Shown: positions 1-7,368, counted from the first letter of the stretch. The stretch is 8,928 nucleotides of DNA from Alphaproteobacteria bacterium (GCA_022600335.1 JAHZKN010000338.1:1-8928); one strand, 5' to 3'. Notes: generated from the letters alone by a model not told the origin. Numbers and translations are program-made.

Positions 1-794
1 AATTCCGGCTTCAACAGCAATGTTGGAATCAATGATGCCATATTGGCATTGCCACAGCGCTCACCGAGCCCATTCAACGTCGCCTGAATCTGACGGCAAC
101 CGGCACGCACCGCGATCAAGGAGTTGGCAACGGCGTTTTCTGTATCGTTATGGGTGTGAATACCAAGATGGTCGCCCGGCACATGTTGCGCCACGTCCGT
201 GACGATCTCTGCAACCTCATGTGGCAGCGTACCGCCATTGGTGTCACACAGCACCACCCAACGCGCCCCAGCCTCATGGGCCGTTGCTGCAACCTGGATG
301 GCATAGCCGCGATCCGACTTATAGCCATCAAAGAAGTGTTCACAATCGAGCATGGCTTCGCGGCCCGAGGCGACCACCGCCTTCACGGACTCAGCAATGA
401 CTTGCAAATTTTCGTCATTAGAAATCCCAAGAGCGACACGCACATGATAGTCCGACGCTTTGGCCACCAAGCAGATTGCATCTGATTTTGAAGCTAACAG
501 GGATTGCAAGCCAGGATCATTGGAAACAGACCGCCCAGCGCGCTTGGTCATGCCAAAGGCAACAAACTTCGCCTGCTTGAAGGTTGGTGGTTCAGCGAAC
601 AAAGCTGTGTCCGTAGCATTGGCCCCAGGATAGCCGCCCTCGACATAGTCAACACCCAGATTGTCCAGCACATCTGCAATGCGCCGCTTCTCTTCCAAAG
701 AAAAGTCAACGCCCGTCGTCTGCGCGCCATCGCGCAGCGTCGTATCAAACAGGTAGAGGCGTTCTTTCGCCTTTGTTGCAGGGGCCTGGCTCAC
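1..794 (-). CDS. cimA: Citramalate synthase, N-terminal part (3' end beyond left edge)
   Basis: Condenses pyruvate with acetyl-CoA to (R)-citramalate, the first step of the threonine-independent route to 2-oxobutyrate and isoleucine; cytosolic. The minus strand translates without interruption for 264 codons before the window ends, about half the roughly 530-residue family length; the rest of the catalytic region and the LeuA-type dimer (regulatory) domain lie outside. Visible motifs of the HMGL-like TIM barrel are DTTLRDGAQ at residues 17-25, the pyruvate/metal-site entry typical of CimA and isopropylmalate synthase, then VEGGYPGAN around 51-59, HTHND at 213-217 (metal-binding histidines) and NGLGERCGNAN at 241-251. 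The YPGAN and CEHFFDGYK segments favour CimA over LeuA. The start is GTG at 794: it is the only start codon after an in-frame TGA at 828-830, and GGAG lies 10 nt upstream. The gene follows cysS on the same strand after 177 bp. No frameshift is seen. The family call is strong; the exact substrate is inferred. Confidence 0.93.
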   Translation of the reverse strand, partial: MSQAPATKAKERLYLFDTTLRDGAQTTGVDFSLEEKRRIADVLDNLGVDYVEGGYPGANATDTALFAEPPTFKQAKFVAFGMTKRAGRSVSNDPGLQSLLASKSDAICLVAKASDYHVRVALGISNDENLQVIAESVKAVVASGREAMLDCEHFFDGYKSDRGYAIQVAATAHEAGARWVVLCDTNGGTLPHEVAEIVTDVAQHVPGDHLGIHTHNDTENAVANSLIAVRAGCRQIQATLNGLGERCGNANMASLIPTLLLKPE

Positions 795-848
795 AGGATC
801 TCGGCTCCACGTCGAAGGACAAGGGTTTCAGGGGTCTGACATCATTTG

Positions 849-886
849 TAGCGCACTTTCTACACAAGTGCGTTAACGCCATTAAC
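849..886 (-). promoter_or_regulatory. Double dyad upstream of cimA (operator or leader hairpin candidate)
   Basis: On the plus strand CGCACTT (852-858) and AAGTGCG (866-872) form a perfect 7-bp inverted repeat around a 7-base loop; two more pairs (849-850 with 874-875) extend it past one mismatch. Immediately adjoining, GTTAA (872-876) and TTAAC (882-886) form a second inverted repeat with a 5-base centre. The pair lies 55-92 nt before the cimA GTG start. There is no T-run on the cimA side, so it does not look like an intrinsic terminator of cysS. A transcription factor site or a leader hairpin for cimA is the simplest reading; the binding protein is unknown. No convincing -35/-10 pair was found nearby. 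Confidence 0.35.
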
Positions 887-971
887 ACTTCGCTCACATG
901 TACGGCAAGACGATGAACAGAGCGCTTTGCCGGGCGGGCAAACGTGTGGGTCGACTTAAACCGAACAGACC

Positions 972-2489
972 CTAACGCTTCACTTCCCAAGTCGTCTCAA
1001 TTTCACCGGTGTCAGGGTTCTTCGCGTCTTTGAGTTGAATACCCATCTTAGCCAACTCATCACGAATGCGATCCCCTTCCGCCCAGTTTTTGGCGGCGCG
1101 GGCCTCGGCGCGGGCCGCGATGAGTTCGCCAATTTCGTCCTTGGAAATATCCAGCCCCTGTCTTTTGAACTCGATCAACTGCGTTTCAAATCCTGCAGGA
1201 TCAGTGAAACCCAATATCTCTAGGCCATTATGCAGGGCGTCCAGCCTGTTTTGTTGTATTAGGTCTGCACTCGATGATTTAGTGAAATCGTCGCAAATCT
1301 TGTGAAGCACAGCAATCGCTGCAGGCGTATTGAGATCATCGCATAGTGCACCAAGAAAATCTGGGTCTAAAAAATCGGACTGAGGTTGCCAGTCTCCTTT
1401 TTCAGAACTGCGGAGTAAGCGACTGAATTTAACGAGTGCAAGAGACGCAATATTGCAGTTGTGCTCGGTCCAATCGATCGGCTGCCTGTAGCTTGTCATG
1501 AGCATCTGATAGCGAACTAACTCGCCCGGCCATTTCTCCAACAGCTCATTGATCGTGATGAAGTTGCCGAGCGATTTTGACATCTTCTCGCCTTCAACTT
1601 GCAGAAATCCGTTGTGCATCCACACCTGCGCCATGGCAGCAGAGCCATGGGCACAACGCGATTGGGCGATTTCATTTTCATGGTGCGGAAAAATCAAATC
1701 CAGCCCGCCACCATGAATGTCAAATTGATGCACAGCTGATTTTGCGCCATCCGACAGCTTGTCTTTGACCGCGTCCCACAGATAGCGGTTTGACATTGCC
1801 GAGCATTCAATGTGCCACCCAGGCCTGCCCCGTCCCCACGGACTGTCCCAGCCCGGCTCGTTTTCATTTGAGGCCTTCCACAGGACAAAGTCGCCAGCAT
1901 TGCGTTTGTGGGCATCCACCTCAACGCGGGCACCCGCCTGCTGCTCTTCAAGTTTGCGATTAGAAAGCTGACCGTAGTCGGCCATCGACGCGGTATCAAA
2001 CAACACTTCGCCTTCAGCCTCATAGGCATGCCCCTTGGCCAGCAGCGCGGCGATCATCTCTTGCATTTGGTCAATGTTGTCGGTGGCGCGCGGCTCATGG
2101 GTCGGCAGCAAGCATCCGAGCGCTTTCACATCGGCATGAAACTGATCCGCCGTCTTTTGCGTTACCTTTGCAATCGCGTCATTCAGCGGCAGATCTGGAT
2201 AGTCACGCAGTGCGCGCGCATTGATCTTGTCATCAACATCCGTGATGTTGCGGACATAGGTAACTTTTGTTTTTTTAGCGCCCCACGCATTTCGATCCGC
2301 CAGGTAGTTGAGCAACCGAAACAGCACATCGAACACAATCACCGGTCGCGCATTGCCAATGTGGGCAAAGTCGTAAACCGTAGGACCACAGACATACATG
2401 CGCACGTGGCCGGCATCGAGCGGCTCAAAGGGTGCTTTTGCCCGTGTCAGCGTATTGTAGAGCTGCAATTTTGGACCGTGATCCGACAC
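972..2489 (-). CDS. cysS: Cysteinyl-tRNA synthetase (CysRS)
   Basis: Class I aminoacyl-tRNA synthetase that activates cysteine with ATP and charges tRNA-Cys; cytosolic, essential. The 505-residue protein shows the HIGH-type motif HIGN at 43-46, the family hallmark [13 protein letters not shown] at 78-90, and the KMSKS loop KMSKSLGN at 302-309. By alignment to the E. coli enzyme the zinc ligands that select cysteine are all present: C34, C229, H269 and E273. The C-terminal helical anticodon region carries [22 protein letters not shown] near 458-479, typical of CysRS. It is longer than the 461-residue E. coli protein, partly through about 15 extra residues between C229 and H269. The start is GTG at 2489: an in-frame TAG lies three codons upstream and AGGGA sits 6 nt before it. 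The gene is divergent from the DUF2865-like gene across 494 bp and is followed by cimA on the same strand. A short hairpin after the stop (926-942) lacks a T-tract, so read-through into cimA is possible. Confidence 0.97.
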   Translation of the reverse strand: MSDHGPKLQLYNTLTRAKAPFEPLDAGHVRMYVCGPTVYDFAHIGNARPVIVFDVLFRLLNYLADRNAWGAKKTKVTYVRNITDVDDKINARALRDYPDLPLNDAIAKVTQKTADQFHADVKALGCLLPTHEPRATDNIDQMQEMIAALLAKGHAYEAEGEVLFDTASMADYGQLSNRKLEEQQAGARVEVDAHKRNAGDFVLWKASNENEPGWDSPWGRGRPGWHIECSAMSNRYLWDAVKDKLSDGAKSAVHQFDIHGGGLDLIFPHHENEIAQSRCAHGSAAMAQVWMHNGFLQVEGEKMSKSLGNFITINELLEKWPGELVRYQMLMTSYRQPIDWTEHNCNIASLALVKFSRLLRSSEKGDWQPQSDFLDPDFLGALCDDLNTPAAIAVLHKICDDFTKSSSADLIQQNRLDALHNGLEILGFTDPAGFETQLIEFKRQGLDISKDEIGELIAARAEARAAKNWAEGDRIRDELAKMGIQLKDAKNPDTGEIETTWEVKR

Positions 2490-2703
2490 TGTGATTCCCT
2501 AAACCCGAGTTCGCGCCATTTGACCGCGCAAACCTGTCTTTGGACGTGCGCGCATTGACCCTAGTCGCAGCGGCGACGCTGCATCCTTTCGGCACTCTTC
2601 CAGGACCAAAGTTTGATCAGCTGGCACGAAGCACTTCCCGCAATACGGCTGTGTTATGCGGTCTCACCTGGTCGTGGTCAAGCGCTCGGACCACGGCACA
2701 TCA

Positions 2704-2718
2704 CGGCGAATATCGCCG
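2704..2718. repeat. Perfect palindrome CGGCGA-ATA-TCGCCG
   Basis: A 6-bp inverted repeat with a 3-base centre, read directly from the sequence, about 215 bp before the cysS start and 265 bp before the DUF2865-like start. It is flanked by AT-richer sequence and has no following T-run on either strand, so an operator is more likely than a terminator. The binding protein is unknown. Confidence 0.4.
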
Positions 2719-2765
2719 AAACAGGCTGCTATTTTACCCACATAAATCGCGAGTGTACCGCCATG

Positions 2766-2791
2766 CCGCATTTGCTCCGCATTGACCGCAT
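2766..2791. repeat. Three CCGCAT direct repeats at about one helical turn
   Basis: CCGCAT occurs at 2766-2771, 2777-2782 and 2786-2791, with start-to-start steps of 11 and 9 bp, so all copies face roughly the same side of the helix. The last copy lies within GACCGCATAA (2784-2793), whose exact reverse complement occurs at 2654-2663, 120 bp away. The repeats overlap the -35 of a promoter candidate. This looks like a binding array for a regulator, but no regulator can be named from sequence alone. Confidence 0.35.
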
Positions 2792-2810
2792 AAGCGAGCA
2801 TAGACATAGT
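2782..2810 (+). promoter_or_regulatory. Sigma-70-like promoter candidate for the DUF2865-like gene
   Basis: TTGACC (2782-2787) and CATAGT (2805-2810) match 5 of 6 and 4 of 6 consensus bases with a 17-bp spacer. The expected start near 2816-2818 would give a leader of about 165 nt beginning in the GGCAC repeats. An alternative is the perfect TTGACA at 2937-2942, with a poor -10 (TCTAGT at 2962-2967, 19-bp spacer) and an almost absent leader. Neither is proven. Confidence 0.35.
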
Positions 2811-2862
2811 GCCTAAGGCACATGGCGCCGAGGGCACAAAGCGCCCGGGGGCACATGGTGCC
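2809..2862. repeat. Three near-palindromic 13-bp GGCAC units plus flanking palindrome
   Basis: Three units of the form GGCAC-NNN-GYGCC lie in tandem: GGCACATGGCGCC (2817-2829), GGCACAAAGCGCC (2833-2845) and GGCACATGGTGCC (2850-2862), with starts 16 and 17 bp apart. The third is a perfect 5+3+5 inverted repeat; the others differ by one G-T-compatible base in the arm. The first unit shares its left arm with another perfect 5+3+5 inverted repeat, GTGCC-TAA-GGCAC (2809-2821). The block lies upstream of the DUF2865-like gene and would fall at the 5' end of its transcript if the 2782-2810 promoter is used. It may be a multi-site operator or a chain of small hairpins in RNA. Too short and few for CRISPR. 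Confidence 0.5.
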
Positions 2863-2983
2863 GCTGTCGATTTGGCCCAAATGTTAAGACTGTGGACCTC
2901 GTACCGACTACTTTTGTCAGACCGCAGCGCCTCATGTTGACAAACCCTTCGTTGCGGAAGTTCTAGTCGCGGATGACTGTACT

Positions 2984-4090
2984 GTGTTGAAGCAAAATCC
3001 AAACGATACTGCAAAGCAGCGTCCCCATTCTGTCGTGTCGCCGGTCAAAAAAACTGGCACAAAACTGACATTCGGGCTCGCCAGCTTGGCGCTTGCTGTT
3101 GGCTTCCTCAGCGCACCACCGGAACTTCTGGCACAAGGCTTTCAATGGCCGTGGGCAACTGAGACCAAACCCCGCCCGCGCCCAGCGCCGCGCGGCACCG
3201 GCTTCGATGATCCACGCGGCTGGGCGCCCGCTGGCGACATCTGCCTGCAGCTCGAACAACGTTTGGTGCAGGAGAGCAAGAGCGCGAACCGGGGCCGCGA
3301 TCAAATTCCTGCCCTGAGTGAAGACATCAGAAATACGCGCCGAGCCATGCAGGCAGCCGACTCCAGCTTGGAACAAAAGAACTGCTATAGTTATTTTCTA
3401 TTTTCCAAAACCTTGAAGCGGACGCGTCGGTGCATCAAGCTTGCCAATGACCGCCTGGCCCATAAGCGTCGCCTGGCGGAGCTTGAAATCCAATTGCAAC
3501 AGATCAACTCTTCGTCTGGTCGCTCCTATCAAGACGACATCATTCGAGAACTTGCGCGCAATGGATGTGGCGAGAACTATGTGCGCCAGGCTCGCCGCCG
3601 CGATCAAAATCCATTCTCCTCTCTATGGCAGGATGACGAGAGTACTGGCTATGATGGCGCGTTGGGGCGTTATAACTCAGCTCTTCCTTACGCCACGTAC
3701 CGCACCTTATGCGTGCGTCTTTGTGATGGGTATTATTTCCCCATTAGCTTCTCGACATTGCCCAATCATTTTGGCCGTGACGCGGAACGCTGCCAATCCA
3801 AATGCGCTGCACCCGCCCAATTGTTCTACTATCAGAACCCGGGTGGGGCGGTTGAGCAGATGGTGTCGACACAAGGCAACCAACTCTATACCGATCTCAA
3901 AACAGCATTTCGCTATCGCAAAGAGTATGTCAAAGGCTGCTCGTGCAAAATGGCGGAATATTCACCAAATGCCACCGATCCGGCCGCCGTTCAGCGTTCT
4001 GATTTAGGGCAAGCTGGACCAAGCCAGTCACGCACACCTGAAGGTCCCGCAATCGCCGAAGGCTGGAGTGCGCAAACGCAACCTCGTTAG
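2984..4090 (+). CDS. Secreted DUF2865-like protein of unknown function
   Basis: No biochemical role is known for this family. The 368-residue product begins with a long basic n-region (KKTGTK at 22-27) and a hydrophobic core at about 28-44, with likely signal peptidase I cleavage near LLA-QG (A50/Q51), so export to the periplasm is expected; there is no lipobox. A proline/arginine-rich linker (62-70) follows, then a charged helical, possibly coiled-coil stretch (about 105-176). The diagnostic block is at 236-322: YRTLCVRLCDGYYFPISFS, paired cysteines C270/C274, a QLYTDLKTAFRYRKEY stretch and GCSCK. That block is what I recognise as DUF2865. Ten cysteines (87, 134, 150, 195, 243, 247, 270, 274, 319, 321) all lie after the signal peptide, an even number that suits disulfides. 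The GTG at 2984 is the first start after the in-frame TAA at 2885-2887, with a weak GGAT upstream; TTG at 2987 is an alternative. It is the only plus-strand gene, divergent from cysS and convergent with gltX. Confidence 0.85.
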   Translation: MLKQNPNDTAKQRPHSVVSPVKKTGTKLTFGLASLALAVGFLSAPPELLAQGFQWPWATETKPRPRPAPRGTGFDDPRGWAPAGDICLQLEQRLVQESKSANRGRDQIPALSEDIRNTRRAMQAADSSLEQKNCYSYFLFSKTLKRTRRCIKLANDRLAHKRRLAELEIQLQQINSSSGRSYQDDIIRELARNGCGENYVRQARRRDQNPFSSLWQDDESTGYDGALGRYNSALPYATYRTLCVRLCDGYYFPISFSTLPNHFGRDAERCQSKCAAPAQLFYYQNPGGAVEQMVSTQGNQLYTDLKTAFRYRKEYVKGCSCKMAEYSPNATDPAAVQRSDLGQAGPSQSRTPEGPAIAEGWSAQTQPR

Positions 4091-4133
4091 GCAACTGCTG
4101 CGCCCAGATGGTACCGGTCCGCACAAAATTCCG

Positions 4134-5504
4134 CTAAGCCTGCTCGCCCTGGAGACGCTGTACCACGCGGTCGCGACCGATCAACGGCAATAGAGCTTTC
4201 ATCTCAGGACCCGACTCTTGTCCGGTTAGCGCCAGGCGCAGGGGATGAAATAACGCGCGCCCTTTGGCGCCCGTTTCCGCTTTAACCTGGTTGGTCCATG
4301 TCTTCCACGTATCCTGGTCCCACGGTGTAGCCGGCAACGCAGTGCTGGCCTTAGCAAGAAAGTCAGCATTCTCAATCACCGGTGTGATGGGCCCAGAAAC
4401 CACGCTCCACCAGGCTTGGGCATCGCTGAGGATCTCAAGGTTGCCAGACACCGCCTGCCAAAAGGCCTCGCCATCCGTGACACCCATCGCCTGCAGGCGT
4501 TCTGCCACATCGCCATAGCTCAGCGTATGCAAAAGCTTAGCGTTGAGGCCCCGCAGCTCATCTTCAGAAAAGCGCGCGGGTGCTGTGGAAATTTTTCCGA
4601 CATCAAACAGCTCTGCCAGGCTTTCAATTGTCTTATGCGGTTCAATCGCATCCGATGTACCAATCAGGGCGGCATGGCTAACCACAGCCATGGCTTCTAA
4701 GCCTTGTTCGCGCAAACTGGCCAATGACAGCGAGCCAAGTCGTTTGGACAGGGCCTTGCCATCAGCTGCTGTCAAAAGACTGTGATGGCCAAAGGCTGGT
4801 GCTTTTGCGCCGACGGCTTCAAACAACTGCACCTGGACGCCGGTGTTCGTAATGTGATCGTCACCACGAATAATATGCGTGACGCCCAGATCCCAATCAT
4901 CAATGACACTGGTCAACGTGTAGAGGAATGTGCCGTCTTCACGGATCAACACTGGATCTGAAAGAGAGCCAACGTCCACCATTTGCGCACCACGAACGAG
5001 ATCGTCCCAAGTAACCTGTGTCGCAACTGGCTCAACGGGCGTGTCGGATGGTGTGTTGGCTAAGCGAAACCGCCAGTGTGGCTTGCGTCCCTCCGCCTCG
5101 AACTTTGCAACGTCATCGCGCGACAGACTTAAGGCCTTGCGATCGTAAATCGGTGGCATACCGCGTGCCAACTGGCGCTTGCGTTTGCGATCGAGCTCGT
5201 CAGCCGTTTCATAACAAGGGTAGAGACGCCCTGCAGCCTTCAGCTTTTCTGCCATCTCCAAGTAGCGGGCGATGCGATCAGACTGACGCTCTTTTTGATC
5301 CCAATTGAGTCCCAACCACGCGAGGTCGCGCTCAATGGCATCGGCAAATTCTGGCTTTGAGCGTTCCAGGTCCGTATCGTCCATGCGCAGCAAAAATTCG
5401 CCGCCATGCTTTCGCGCATAGAGATAATTCAAAATGGCTGTGCGCGCGTTGCCAATATGAATGAGGCCCGTTGGACTTGGCGCAAAGCGAAGTTTGGTTG
5501 CCAT
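4134..5504 (-). CDS. gltX: Glutamyl-tRNA synthetase (GluRS)
   Basis: Class Ib synthetase that charges tRNA-Glu with glutamate in the cytosol. The 456-residue protein carries [18 protein letters not shown] at 6-23, containing the HIGH-type motif (HIGN 16-19), then DDTDLERS at 42-49, the [11 protein letters not shown] segment at 211-221, and the KMSKS-type loop as [11 protein letters not shown] at 248-258. The all-helical C-terminal anticodon-binding region ends with the family-typical [18 protein letters not shown] at 411-428. The zinc-cluster cysteines of the E. coli enzyme are absent (only C97 in YPCYET), as in many non-gamma GluRS. The ATG at 5504 has an AAGGAAAG stretch upstream at a slightly long spacing. 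Alphaproteobacteria often have two GluRS and lack GlnRS; this copy may also charge tRNA-Gln for GatCAB correction, but that cannot be read from the sequence alone. It lies 90 bp after nadE on the same strand. Confidence 0.96.
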   Translation of the reverse strand: MATKLRFAPSPTGLIHIGNARTAILNYLYARKHGGEFLLRMDDTDLERSKPEFADAIERDLAWLGLNWDQKERQSDRIARYLEMAEKLKAAGRLYPCYETADELDRKRKRQLARGMPPIYDRKALSLSRDDVAKFEAEGRKPHWRFRLANTPSDTPVEPVATQVTWDDLVRGAQMVDVGSLSDPVLIREDGTFLYTLTSVIDDWDLGVTHIIRGDDHITNTGVQVQLFEAVGAKAPAFGHHSLLTAADGKALSKRLGSLSLASLREQGLEAMAVVSHAALIGTSDAIEPHKTIESLAELFDVGKISTAPARFSEDELRGLNAKLLHTLSYGDVAERLQAMGVTDGEAFWQAVSGNLEILSDAQAWWSVVSGPITPVIENADFLAKASTALPATPWDQDTWKTWTNQVKAETGAKGRALFHPLRLALTGQESGPEMKALLPLIGRDRVVQRLQGEQA

Positions 5505-5550
5505 GGATTGCGTTTCTTTCCTTGCTTATGTGTGCCAGATGAAACGAGGC

Positions 5551-5577
5551 AAAGGGGAAGAACCGCACCGATTGCGG
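5551..5577 (-). terminator. Weak terminator-like hairpin after nadE
   Basis: On the minus strand CCGCA-ATCGG-TGCGG (5577 down to 5563) forms a 5-bp stem with a 5-base loop, followed at once by the T-rich 12-mer TTCTTCCCCTTT (5562 down to 5551). The stem is short and the tract is broken by cytosines, so termination would be partial at best. If it works, gltX would need a promoter in the remaining 46 bp, where none is obvious; read-through from nadE is therefore still likely. Confidence 0.25.
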
Positions 5578-5594
5578 CATGCTTTGCGCCGAAT

Positions 5595-7265
5595 TCAAGT
5601 CCGGTCACGGAACCGGTTGGTAATTGGATAGCGGCGATCTCGGCCAAAATTGCGCGCTGAAATCTTGATGCCGGGCGCCGCCTGACGCCGCTTATACTCT
5701 GAAACATAAAGCAGGTGTTCCACTTTGTGGATGAGTGTCCGATCAATACCCTGTGCTGCAATTTCGTCCACGGTTGCTTCTTCTTCCACCAATCCCATAA
5801 GAATGGCGTCTAGCACATCATAAGGTGGCAAAGAGTCTTGGTCGGTTTGATTTTCTCTCAGTTCTGCAGTCGGAGCCTTTTGCAAAATATTCTTCGGGAT
5901 GACCTCGCCGGAGGGTCCAAGACCGTTCACTGGCTTGTGCGCATTACGCCATGCCGATAGCCGGTACACTTCTGTCTTGTAAAGATCTTTGATGGGGTTG
6001 AACCCACCATTCATATCGCCATAGAGCGTGGCGTAACCGACCGACATCTCAGATTTATTACCGGTGGTGAGCACCATCGCGCCAAACTTATTTGAGATGG
6101 CCATCAAGATCACACCACGCAAGCGGCTTTGAATGTTCTCTTCCGTCACGTCGGCCGATTGGCCCTTAAACACATCTTTAAGTGTCGCCTCGACTCCAGA
6201 AACGGCATCTGCAATTTCAATTGTGTCGTACCGCAGCCCAAGGTTCTTGGCTGTCGCTGCTGCATCGTTGTGACTTTCTTCTGACGTATAGTGATAGGGT
6301 AGCATCACAGCGTGGACACAATCAGGTCCCAGTGCATCAACTGCGATAGCTGCAACAAGAGCTGAATCGATACCACCTGAAAGTCCCAACACAACACTCG
6401 GGAAGCCATTCTTTTCAACATAATCTCTGAGGCCGAGAACGGTGGCCTGATAAGCCCCCGCATCTCCGCTCTCCAGCGCTGCAAGTGGTTGGCTTTCGCA
6501 ATGCCAGCCATTTTCCGATTTTCGCCAGTTGGTCAGCGTCACGTTTTCTTGCCAGGTCGGCATTTGAATGGCGGGTTTATGATCGCCATTGAGTACAAAG
6601 GATGCACCATCAAAGACCAATTCATCCTGGCCACCAATTTGGTTGACATAAGCAAGCGGTAAACCCGTTTCCGTCACCCGCGCCAAAGCCACATTCAAGC
6701 GCACATCTGGTTTTTTCCAATCAAACGGCGAGCCATTTGGAACGATTAGAATTTCTGTGCCCGTTTCCTCCAGACACTCCGTCACATCCTCCCGCCAGAT
6801 GTCTTCACAGATCGGCACCCCTATTTTGACGCCGCGAAACGGAATGGGGCCGGGCATCGGGCCCTTGGCAAACACCCGCTTTTCATCAAAGACGCCATAG
6901 TTCGGCAGCACCACTTTCTTGGTCACGGCTGCAATTTTGCCCTGCTCCAACAGCACAACAGCATTGTAAAGTTTGCCCTCTTCAACCCACACCGTGCCTA
7001 TCAAGACGCCGGGACCATCTTTGCTCGCGCCGGCCAGGTCTTCCAGCGTGCGACGCGCAGCATCTTGAAACGCCGGCTTCAAGACCAAGTCCTCTGGCGG
7101 ATAGCCGGTGATGAACAGTTCAGAAAAGACAACCAAGTCGGCACCTGACGCGCCTGCACTTTGAATTGTGGCCAACGCCATTGCACGATTGCCTTCAAGA
7201 TCACCCACACACGGGTTGAGCTGGGCCAGCGCAATTCTAAGTTCAGTGAGAGGCTTAGACGTCAT
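5595..7265 (-). CDS. nadE: Glutamine-dependent NAD+ synthetase (NadE)
   Basis: Final step of NAD+ biosynthesis: amidates deamido-NAD+ using ATP and ammonia released from glutamine; cytosolic. The 556-residue protein is the two-domain form. The N-terminal nitrilase-like glutaminase (about 8-270) shows the catalytic triad E49 (FSEL), K117 (KKVVLPNYGVFDEKR) and C153 (PICEDIW). The C-terminal synthetase domain (about 275-556) has the PP-loop LSGGIDSA at 295-302, ENIQSRLRG at 376-384, TGNKSEMSVGYATLYGDMNGG at 401-421 and the closing KISARNFGRDRRYPITN at 534-550. Length is normal for the family, so no domain is missing, and with its own amidase it does not depend on free ammonia. The ATG at 7265 matches the usual N-terminus (LRIALAQLNP from residue 9), although no strong ribosome binding site precedes it. 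It lies 103 bp after the DAHP synthase and 90 bp before gltX, all co-directional, compatible with a loose operon. Confidence 0.97.
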   Translation of the reverse strand: MTSKPLTELRIALAQLNPCVGDLEGNRAMALATIQSAGASGADLVVFSELFITGYPPEDLVLKPAFQDAARRTLEDLAGASKDGPGVLIGTVWVEEGKLYNAVVLLEQGKIAAVTKKVVLPNYGVFDEKRVFAKGPMPGPIPFRGVKIGVPICEDIWREDVTECLEETGTEILIVPNGSPFDWKKPDVRLNVALARVTETGLPLAYVNQIGGQDELVFDGASFVLNGDHKPAIQMPTWQENVTLTNWRKSENGWHCESQPLAALESGDAGAYQATVLGLRDYVEKNGFPSVVLGLSGGIDSALVAAIAVDALGPDCVHAVMLPYHYTSEESHNDAAATAKNLGLRYDTIEIADAVSGVEATLKDVFKGQSADVTEENIQSRLRGVILMAISNKFGAMVLTTGNKSEMSVGYATLYGDMNGGFNPIKDLYKTEVYRLSAWRNAHKPVNGLGPSGEVIPKNILQKAPTAELRENQTDQDSLPPYDVLDAILMGLVEEEATVDEIAAQGIDRTLIHKVEHLLYVSEYKRRQAAPGIKISARNFGRDRRYPITNRFRDRT

Positions 7266-7368
7266 GAGTTCTTAACTGTTGCAGGGCGTGTTGAAACTGC
7301 GCACTGGCCCGCAGCTCGCCAGCCTGCCATCTGGCACACAAAGAAGAGACACCTGATGGCATCAGTCG

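Larger units (their letters stand above)
2490..2983. other. 494-bp divergent intergenic region, repeat-rich, no convincing gene
   Basis: This is the only long stretch without a gene in the window. It separates the divergent cysS and DUF2865-like starts and must hold the promoters for both. The cysS-proximal half (2490-2650) shows nothing I can name. The other half is dense in short structured sequence: a 6+3+6 palindrome (2704-2718), three CCGCAT repeats (2766-2791), a promoter-like pair (2782-2810), three near-palindromic GGCAC units (2817-2862) and a perfect TTGACA (2937-2942). A minus-strand TAAAAT (2731-2736) with GGTACA 17 bp upstream of it could be a cysS -10, but it would leave a leader near 235 nt. 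Short open frames here have no recognisable protein character. Confidence 0.6.

Noticed and set aside
926..942. TTTGCC-GGGCG-GGCAAA hairpin after cysS as an intrinsic terminator
   Set aside because: The stem is only 6 bp and no T-run follows on the minus strand, so termination is not supported.
1908..2558. 216-residue open frame on the plus strand, antisense to cysS
   Set aside because: It lies almost wholly opposite a gene with intact catalytic motifs, and its translation is rich in Arg, His and Ile with no domain character; it is a shadow of cysS codon use.
2540..2785. 81-residue plus-strand open frame in the divergent intergenic region
   Set aside because: The translation has no recognisable motif or signal peptide, there is no good ribosome binding site, and it ends inside the repeat-rich promoter region.
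2817..2862. Possible CRISPR array
   Set aside because: Units are 13 bp with 3-4 bp between them; CRISPR repeats and spacers are much longer and no cas gene is present.
2664..3014. 116-residue minus-strand open frame crossing the intergenic region and the DUF2865-like start
   Set aside because: It runs through the GGCAC repeats and overlaps the start of a real gene on the other strand; composition is unlike a protein and no start site is supported.
4091..4133. Bidirectional terminator in the convergent gap between the DUF2865-like gene and gltX
   Set aside because: Only small palindromes such as GGTACC and ACCGGT are present; there is no stem-loop with flanking T-runs.
7325..7365. Two short inverted repeats (TGCCA-TC-TGGCA and CTGAT-GGC-ATCAG) between the DAHP synthase and nadE as a terminator
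   Set aside because: Arms are 5 bp, the loops are 2-3 bases and neither is followed by a T-run; read-through to nadE is as likely.
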